This document shows positions 59,154-64,000 of a stretch of 64,000 nucleotides of DNA, one piece after another. The notes under the pieces were generated by a model. The model was given only the letters and a program-made list of their open reading frames with translations. It searched no databases and had not been told where the DNA came from. Location: positions 62,001 to 126,000 of the forward strand of contig BDSI01000110.1 in the NCBI GenBank assembly GCA_003117195.1. Reading direction: 5' to 3'. Origin of the DNA: Eudorina sp. 2006-703-Eu-15. Lineage: Eukaryota; Chlorophyta; Chlorophyceae; Chlamydomonadales; Volvocaceae. The stretch's first letter is position 1, and each line of letters starts with the position of its first letter. A program made the translations under genes and the position numbers.

Positions 59154-60592
59154 GAGCAACAGAATCAGATCCGGAGCTGCCGGTCCCGTGGTCTGGCGTC
59201 AGCGTCACACCGGACGGTGCAGTCCGCTTTGTGACCCGCGGGCCTTGGCTGCCCACCAACGGACTGTCGGCCCTTCAGCGAATTCCATACATGTGTCAAG
59301 CAACCGTATGTCACGACGGCGCCGAAACTCCTGCGGACGCGATTCCGGCAGCGGCGCTGCTCTCCGAGGTCACGTGCTTTACGCTCCAGACAAGCCGTCA
59401 ATCGCACACCTGAGATGTGGGAACGTGACCTGCGATGGCGTGTTTCTTCCCCTTTCCCCCCAAATCAAGGATCCCCCGTTCAGATCTGCTCGGTGCGGGT
59501 TACCTTGTCACGCCGCAGCACAGCACCCGCCCAAAGCTTGGAGACAGGGGATGGATTGGCAAAGGTTCAGAGCGCACCCCGCTGGTCACTGGCCATCACG
59601 AGCCCCGCACAAGTGCCGTGTATGGTGAGGAGGCTGCGGCTGTCACCGATGACCCGCGGAGACCCGCGATGACCCATCATGAGTAAGGAAGTGTCCCCAC
59701 AAGCCGGACGTGCAGCTTGCGAAGGGCCCTTCCACAGCAGCGTCGCCGGGACCTCACCAGGGTGGCAGCGAGCCAGCGTGTCCGGGCCGATGGTGGCCGT
59801 CGGGGCCCGTCGGGGGCCGCCGTTCCAGTCGCCGTTGCGATGATGCGATCTGACGCGATCGGGTCGGTCATGACGCCCGTTGCGCCATCCATCATCTGCC
59901 CAGTCCTCAAACACACCGCACGACGGGCCCTTCTTCCCGTCAAGAAGAACAACAATCAACAAACCCCATCGGGTGCACCTTGTAATGGTTACTGCTACAA
60001 AACCCCATTCGGGTGATGACCAGCTCCGGTGCCGGTCATGCCTGCCGTGGCCCTTCCCTTCCCTTCCCTTCCCGCCACATTCCCTCCCACCCGCCCGCTC
60101 GTCCACCGGTCGTCCCACCTGCGGTCGCCTGCGAGTGCATCGCATCCTACGCACACCTGCATCGCGACGCTGGGGATGCCGCTGGCACGTTTCTCCTACA
60201 GCGCTGCTTGTGCTGCCGCATCGCGCAGTGTCGTACCGTACCTCGTCGCTGTGTACCCCCCATAGCGGGCACCGCTCCCTCCCCTTTTGCCGACTGCTTT
60301 CCAGCAGTGCAGCAGGAACCCCTGGGGTTTGCCTCCGAACGCACCCGCACCCCCGCCCGACCATATGACCTGACAACGCATTCAATTTCCCAGCGTGTCG
60401 TGTCGACAGACCGTCCGTGGCCTGAGCCCCACATACATGGAGAAAGGCACAAAGACCACCAAAACAACAGTATTGGCAAACTGCATTCCCAGCGCAGTGC
60501 TGGGGCACCTGTCAACACCAAGACATCAATAAGTCTACTCAAAACACGGTAAGCCTTGCCAGCTGCAACAGTTCACCGCTTCAAAGGCTGTC

Positions 60593-62108
60593 TCACGCGT
60601 CCGTTCCGCAACGCGCTTCAGCGCCATCACCACCGCAGCCATCACCAGCGCCGCTGGCGCCTTCTCCACTGGTGAGGGCGCTGCTGGGCTCAATGACGGC
60701 GTCGAAGACCGCCGAGTAGTCGCAGTCCTGGAGCCCCCTGGCGATCGCGCTCGAGATCACGGCTGACAAGGCCGCAGGGACGGCCGTGTCCAGTCCGGCC
60801 GCCGCCGCCTCGCTCTCAAACAGCCGGACGTCCTTCAGCAGGTGCTGCGGGCGGGTCAGGGCAATGGGGCAGGGGGAAGAGATGTCGATTCGCGCGTGCT
60901 GGGCGAAGGACCGATACCAAGTCGGGGGCCAAGGGCGCGGGACTCAGGCATGGATAAGGCCCCCAGCGCGTGTGGGCTAGGGCCCTCCCCCGGGGCCCAA
61001 GCTCCCCCCGCGCATTGGTCGCTGCTACCTTGGTCGGGAAGTTGGCCGCTCCGTAGTCCCGGTCCAGCATCTTCTGCAGCTTCTTGTCGTACGTGGGGGC
61101 GTACAGCGCCGAGGCGCGAAGGATGCTCATGAACTTGTCCACGGGGGCGCCGCTGCGCTGAACCAGGCCCAGCGAGGTGGAGAAGCCCACCTGCGAGCAC
61201 ATGTACGAGCACATGTACGGAATGAGCACGACAGCTTCAGCGCATGGTGGAAACATGCAGCAATTCAGAGCATGGTGGAAACCAACGGCTGGGTCCCTCC
61301 CTTCTGCCTTCCAGTCTTCCTGCTGTCGATCACGTATCAACCTCGCGCGGGCACCCTCCCCTCCCTCGCCCTTCCACAAGCCTCCAGACCCCACCGTGAG
61401 GGATGCGATGAGCTGATTGAGCGCGAGCTTGACCGCTGCGGCGGTGCCCACCGGTCCGATGTAGTGGATGTTGGACTCCTGGCCCAGCGCCCGGAGAAGC
61501 GGCCACACGGGGCCGTCAGGAGCGTCCCGTGGGTCGGCCTCCGCCCCCACCATGATGAGCAGGGTGCCCTTCTCCGCCTCCGGCTGACTGCCCAGCACGG
61601 GGGCCTCAACGTAGCGACCGCCCGCGGACACAACCTCGACAGAGATGGCGGCCGACTCCTTTGGACCTAGGAAATACCAGCGGATCGGGGTGCAGCCCAA
61701 AGCATGCAACGCGCTTGCATTAACAGGCTGGAATTCTAACGTCGCCTTCATGACATCACACAGGGCCGTGAAGATGGTCATGTTTATCGTATTGGGCTTC
61801 TTGTCGCGGACACCACACTTGCCTATGGTTCCCATTTGGAGGACGGTTTTTCCCGACAATAGCGTTTTCGTTGCAGCCTCCACCAGCAAGACTTCCCTTA
61901 TGGCACTGGCATCTGCAAGCATCAGCAGGACAACAGCTGCTCCCTGCATCGCCTCTGCGGCTGTCGCGCAAGGGAAGACACCAACGTCTACAAGTCGCGC
62001 AGTCTTTTCATGTGTTCTATTCCAGGCACGAACTTGAAACCCGCAGGTTACAAGTCTTTTGCAAATTTTGGTGCCCATGAGGCCTGTTCCAAGGACAGCA
62101 ACCTCCAT
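60593..62108 (-). CDS. beta-hydroxyacid dehydrogenase (glyoxylate reductase/HIBADH type), 4 exons
   Basis: Exons 62108-61823, 61666-61395, 61190-61029 and 60844-60593 join to 323 residues. The protein starts MEVAVLGTGLMGTKICKRL, the GxGxMG NAD(P) loop, followed by VRAWNRT. Next come QMGTIGPKESAAI, the substrate-site loop, then GGRYVEAPVLGSQPEAEKGT, and GTAAAVKLALNQL with the catalytic Lys. The C-terminal helical domain has SLGLVQRSGAPVDKF and NFPTKHLLKDVRLF. This is the family of 3-hydroxyisobutyrate dehydrogenase and plant GLYR glyoxylate/succinic-semialdehyde reductase; the short form without long leader suggests cytosol. Arg in NRT favours NADPH, by family knowledge. Intron 1 begins GC (exon ATAG, intron GCAAGTG), a likely GC-AG intron. 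The tail after the core is Gly/Ser-rich and unique. Confidence 0.92.
61199..61221. repeat. short tandem repeat in an intron of the dehydrogenase gene
   Basis: GAGCACATGTAC occurs twice in direct succession just inside the intron 2 acceptor side. It is too short to suggest function. Confidence 0.7.
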
Positions 62109-62487
62109 CTCGTATCACCCGCAACTGAATGTCAAGTCAGACGAAAGGACGGGACGAGATGCTGCAATGACATATGTCCATGAAGCGGACACTGGTTCGT
62201 GGGATATCAGGATATGTCACGTTGGTGGCAGTACTTGGATTCAACAGCGGGTTAATAATGCGGTAACGGTTTGACATCACCAATCAGCTGACATGTCCTA
62301 AACACTGAGATTCTACTGAGTTTTTAATATGGCGTGTTGGATTGCGTTTCGTCAACTTTTTCGCACGCACGAGCAGTCAACATAACAATATTTTCACAGT
62401 AGATTTTCATCTCAATGTATAGCTGGAATGTCATGGAGATGTAATTGGATGGGCGGGGTCCTTGGGCCCCACACCTCGTAAGGAGGG
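62109..62487. promoter_or_regulatory. divergent region between dehydrogenase and acidic-protein genes
   Basis: The two ATGs are 379 bases apart and face away from each other. The region is AT-rich for this window (62270-62430), as expected for a shared promoter. No specific element can be defended. Confidence 0.5.
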
Positions 62488-63219
62488 ATGGCAAACGATG
62501 ACGACAGCGACGTCAGCGCCATCACCCTCAGCGACGACGATGAGCCCAAAACTAAGGCTGCTGGGCCCCCAAAGGCAGCTCCTAAACCAACCAGCGCAGC
62601 TGTCGGCAACGGCCGTGCGGGGGCGACGGATGCTGGCGACAGAGGCAAACTCGCGGCCAAGGTTAAGCGCGGAAAGGGCCGTGTCGCCTTCCAACTCCAG
62701 GATGACGAAAATTACGACGATGGAGACGATGCCGGGGGTGCAGACGGAGATGAGCGCAGCTATGGGTACGGCGATGACGGCGAGGCGGACAACGGCGGGG
62801 CGGTTGAGGACGAAACCAAGCCGCTCGGCTGGTCATACTTCAGAAAGCGGGATGCTAGTGAGGGTCCCGCCACCTGGGCCGAGGTGGACGTGGGCGAGCT
62901 GCGCTTCGTGGCGGAGAACCTGGTGCGCAGCACCACCAAGCGGGCCAGCCAAGCGGATGACGTGATGCAGCAGATATTCCAGGCCGCCCCCGGCGATGAG
63001 GACTCGCTGGTGCCTGACCCGCTGGGGCGTGGAGTCATCGACCCGGTGACGCTAACGCTGGTGCGCAGGGCGGCGGGGCAGGGCCGTGACCCGGTGCTGG
63101 CAAGGGTTGGCGCAGTAGAGGCGGTCATTGGAGCGCGCGGAGCACGTGCCTGCGGGCGGGACAGCAGCGACCAGCCCGAGGACGGTGTTGGCATCACTTG
63201 TATCAGATTTGGGTTGTGA
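62488..63219 (+). CDS. acidic hypothetical protein, about 243 aa or longer
   Basis: The frame starts ATG 62488 (MANDDDSDVSAITLSDDDEP) and is open to 63219. The first 110 residues are low-complexity Asp/Glu/Gly-rich with a KVKRGKGRVAFQLQ basic patch. The following part, LGWSYFRKRDASEGPATWAE and VGELRFVAENLVRSTTKRAS, then QADDVMQQIFQAAP, is helical and may be a folded domain I do not recognise. Coding quality drops after about 63090, so the real 3' end may be an intron and the gene may continue past 63.4 kb. Confidence 0.55.
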   Translation: MANDDDSDVSAITLSDDDEPKTKAAGPPKAAPKPTSAAVGNGRAGATDAGDRGKLAAKVKRGKGRVAFQLQDDENYDDGDDAGGADGDERSYGYGDDGEADNGGAVEDETKPLGWSYFRKRDASEGPATWAEVDVGELRFVAENLVRSTTKRASQADDVMQQIFQAAPGDEDSLVPDPLGRGVIDPVTLTLVRRAAGQGRDPVLARVGAVEAVIGARGARACGRDSSDQPEDGVGITCIRFGL

Positions 63220-64000
63220 CCCACATGGCGAGTTGTTCATTTTGCGGCTGAGCAGTGGCGTGCGGTTGTTGGGAACGTCAGCTGCGGATCGGTCATTGCG
63301 GCATCTCGGCGATAAGGGGCTCAGGGCCAGCCGCGCAGGTGTATACACCGCTTGCGGTGCTGGCCGGCTGGGAGAGGGTGGCTGGCGCCGGCCTATCCTT
63401 CCTCACCGTGAATGTCCATATTCGTATGCCTGCTGTTGCTGATCTGGCTACTGCCTCGGCAGGGCAAGAGGTCGAAAATGAAAGCGGCGAAGCTGGCGCA
63501 GCCGAGCAACGGCGAAAAAGGGCTGAAGGCGGTGAGTGAGCATCGGCCCGCGGGGCAGTGCCTACCGGACAGACTGAGGGGTCGCTTAACTGGTTCCAAA
63601 CCGCGATTAACTCCCCCAAACGGAGCGGATTCATGGGCAGAAATACCCCTTGCCCATAAGAAAGGCGACCCCACAGGCGTCAGCGCGCTGCTGGGACTGT
63701 TAGGGCGGGGAAGCTCTTGGGTTGCCGGTTTTGCATCCAGTGAGAGCCAGCTCAGTGCGAACAGCCAACGCGTCATCGCCGCAGATATGGCTGGTGGGCA
63801 AGAGGCCCACCAGCCATTGTGAAATGCGTTAAAGCCTCCTTCTAGAACTTTGTTGGAACGGAACACATGGCTAGGTTTGGGTCGGAAAGGATCCTCGCAT
63901 CATAGCCCAGCCTTGAAATCCCTTGGTGAGGCCCACCCACCTTACCACTTGGTGATCGCTGGTTGGGGACAGCCACGAAAGGTTGCTGCCGCCTGCTATC
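63220..64000. other. window end, no gene recognised
   Basis: Short frames on both strands, none with a known domain. Possible further exons of the acidic-protein gene cannot be separated from non-coding DNA. Confidence 0.4.

Larger units (their letters stand above)
58263..60592. other. 2.3 kb with retroelement-like motifs, no gene recognised
   Basis: It contains one GGGGTCC motif copy with an ATTC-repeat tail at 58470-58500 and two primer-binding-site-like motifs at 59103-59150. A long frame at 59567-60508 (-) has poor codon usage and no domain. The segment 60045-60080 is a short CCCTT tandem run. Confidence 0.5.

Noticed and set aside
59567..60508. 313-codon minus-strand frame
   Set aside because: Composition is Arg/Gly/Cys-rich without domains or splice context, and the region holds retroelement-like motifs.

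Overview
The window looks like nuclear DNA of a volvocine (Chlamydomonas-like) green alga. It is GC-rich, its genes are split by many short GT-AG introns, and codons favour G or C at the third position. Proteins carry long Ala, Gly, Gln and Glu runs, introns are full of microsatellites, and several products are typical of a plastid-bearing alga: a plastid-type dehydroquinate dehydratase/shikimate dehydrogenase, a twin-arginine thylakoid-lumen protein and a MYND protein with a C-x4-C first zinc pair. All intron boundaries given here were read by eye from splice signals and reading phase, so they are models.

Layout. 1-1.96 kb: no gene, but a 217-base (CA)n tract. 1.96-3.25 kb (+): methionine sulfoxide reductase A. 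3.98-6.02 kb (+): a MYND zinc-finger protein. 7.6-21.6 kb (-): one very large chromatin-protein gene whose domain order (MBD, FYRN/FYRC, DDT, STWPE motif, bromodomain, PHD, WHIM) matches plant MBD9. 22.6-28.6 kb (+): bifunctional shikimate-pathway enzyme in seven exons, divergent from the MBD9-like gene. 31.0-32.2 kb (+): thylakoid-lumen protein. 34.5-39.6 kb (-): protein kinase with a coiled-coil N-terminus and a 0.7 kb CCCCTG-type array in an intron. 40.4-41.9 kb (-): TLC-domain membrane protein. 43.1-44.6 kb (-): Mpv17/PMP22 protein. 45.0-46.4 kb (+): unrecognised intronless ORF. 47.8-48.3 kb (-): 3' exons of an RZ-finger (ZNFX1/RNF213-type) gene. 49.6-53.0 kb (-): TSSC4-like spliceosome factor. 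54.5-58.3 kb (-): unrecognised, probably membrane protein. 59.1 kb: two initiator-Met-tRNA primer-binding-site-like motifs. 60.6-62.1 kb (-): beta-hydroxyacid dehydrogenase (glyoxylate reductase/HIBADH type) with a likely GC-AG intron. 62.5-63.2 kb (+): acidic unrecognised protein.

The genes do not form an obvious pathway, as expected for an algal nuclear locus. Three pairs are divergent and may share promoter regions (MBD9-like/shikimate enzyme; Mpv17/intronless ORF; dehydrogenase/acidic protein). The most unusual items are the complete MBD9-like protein, a short 16-base motif found at six scattered sites that looks like the end of a transposable-element family, a second dispersed intronic repeat, the GC-AG intron, and the doubled retrotransposon primer-site motif. 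I saw no prokaryote-type system, CRISPR array or virus.
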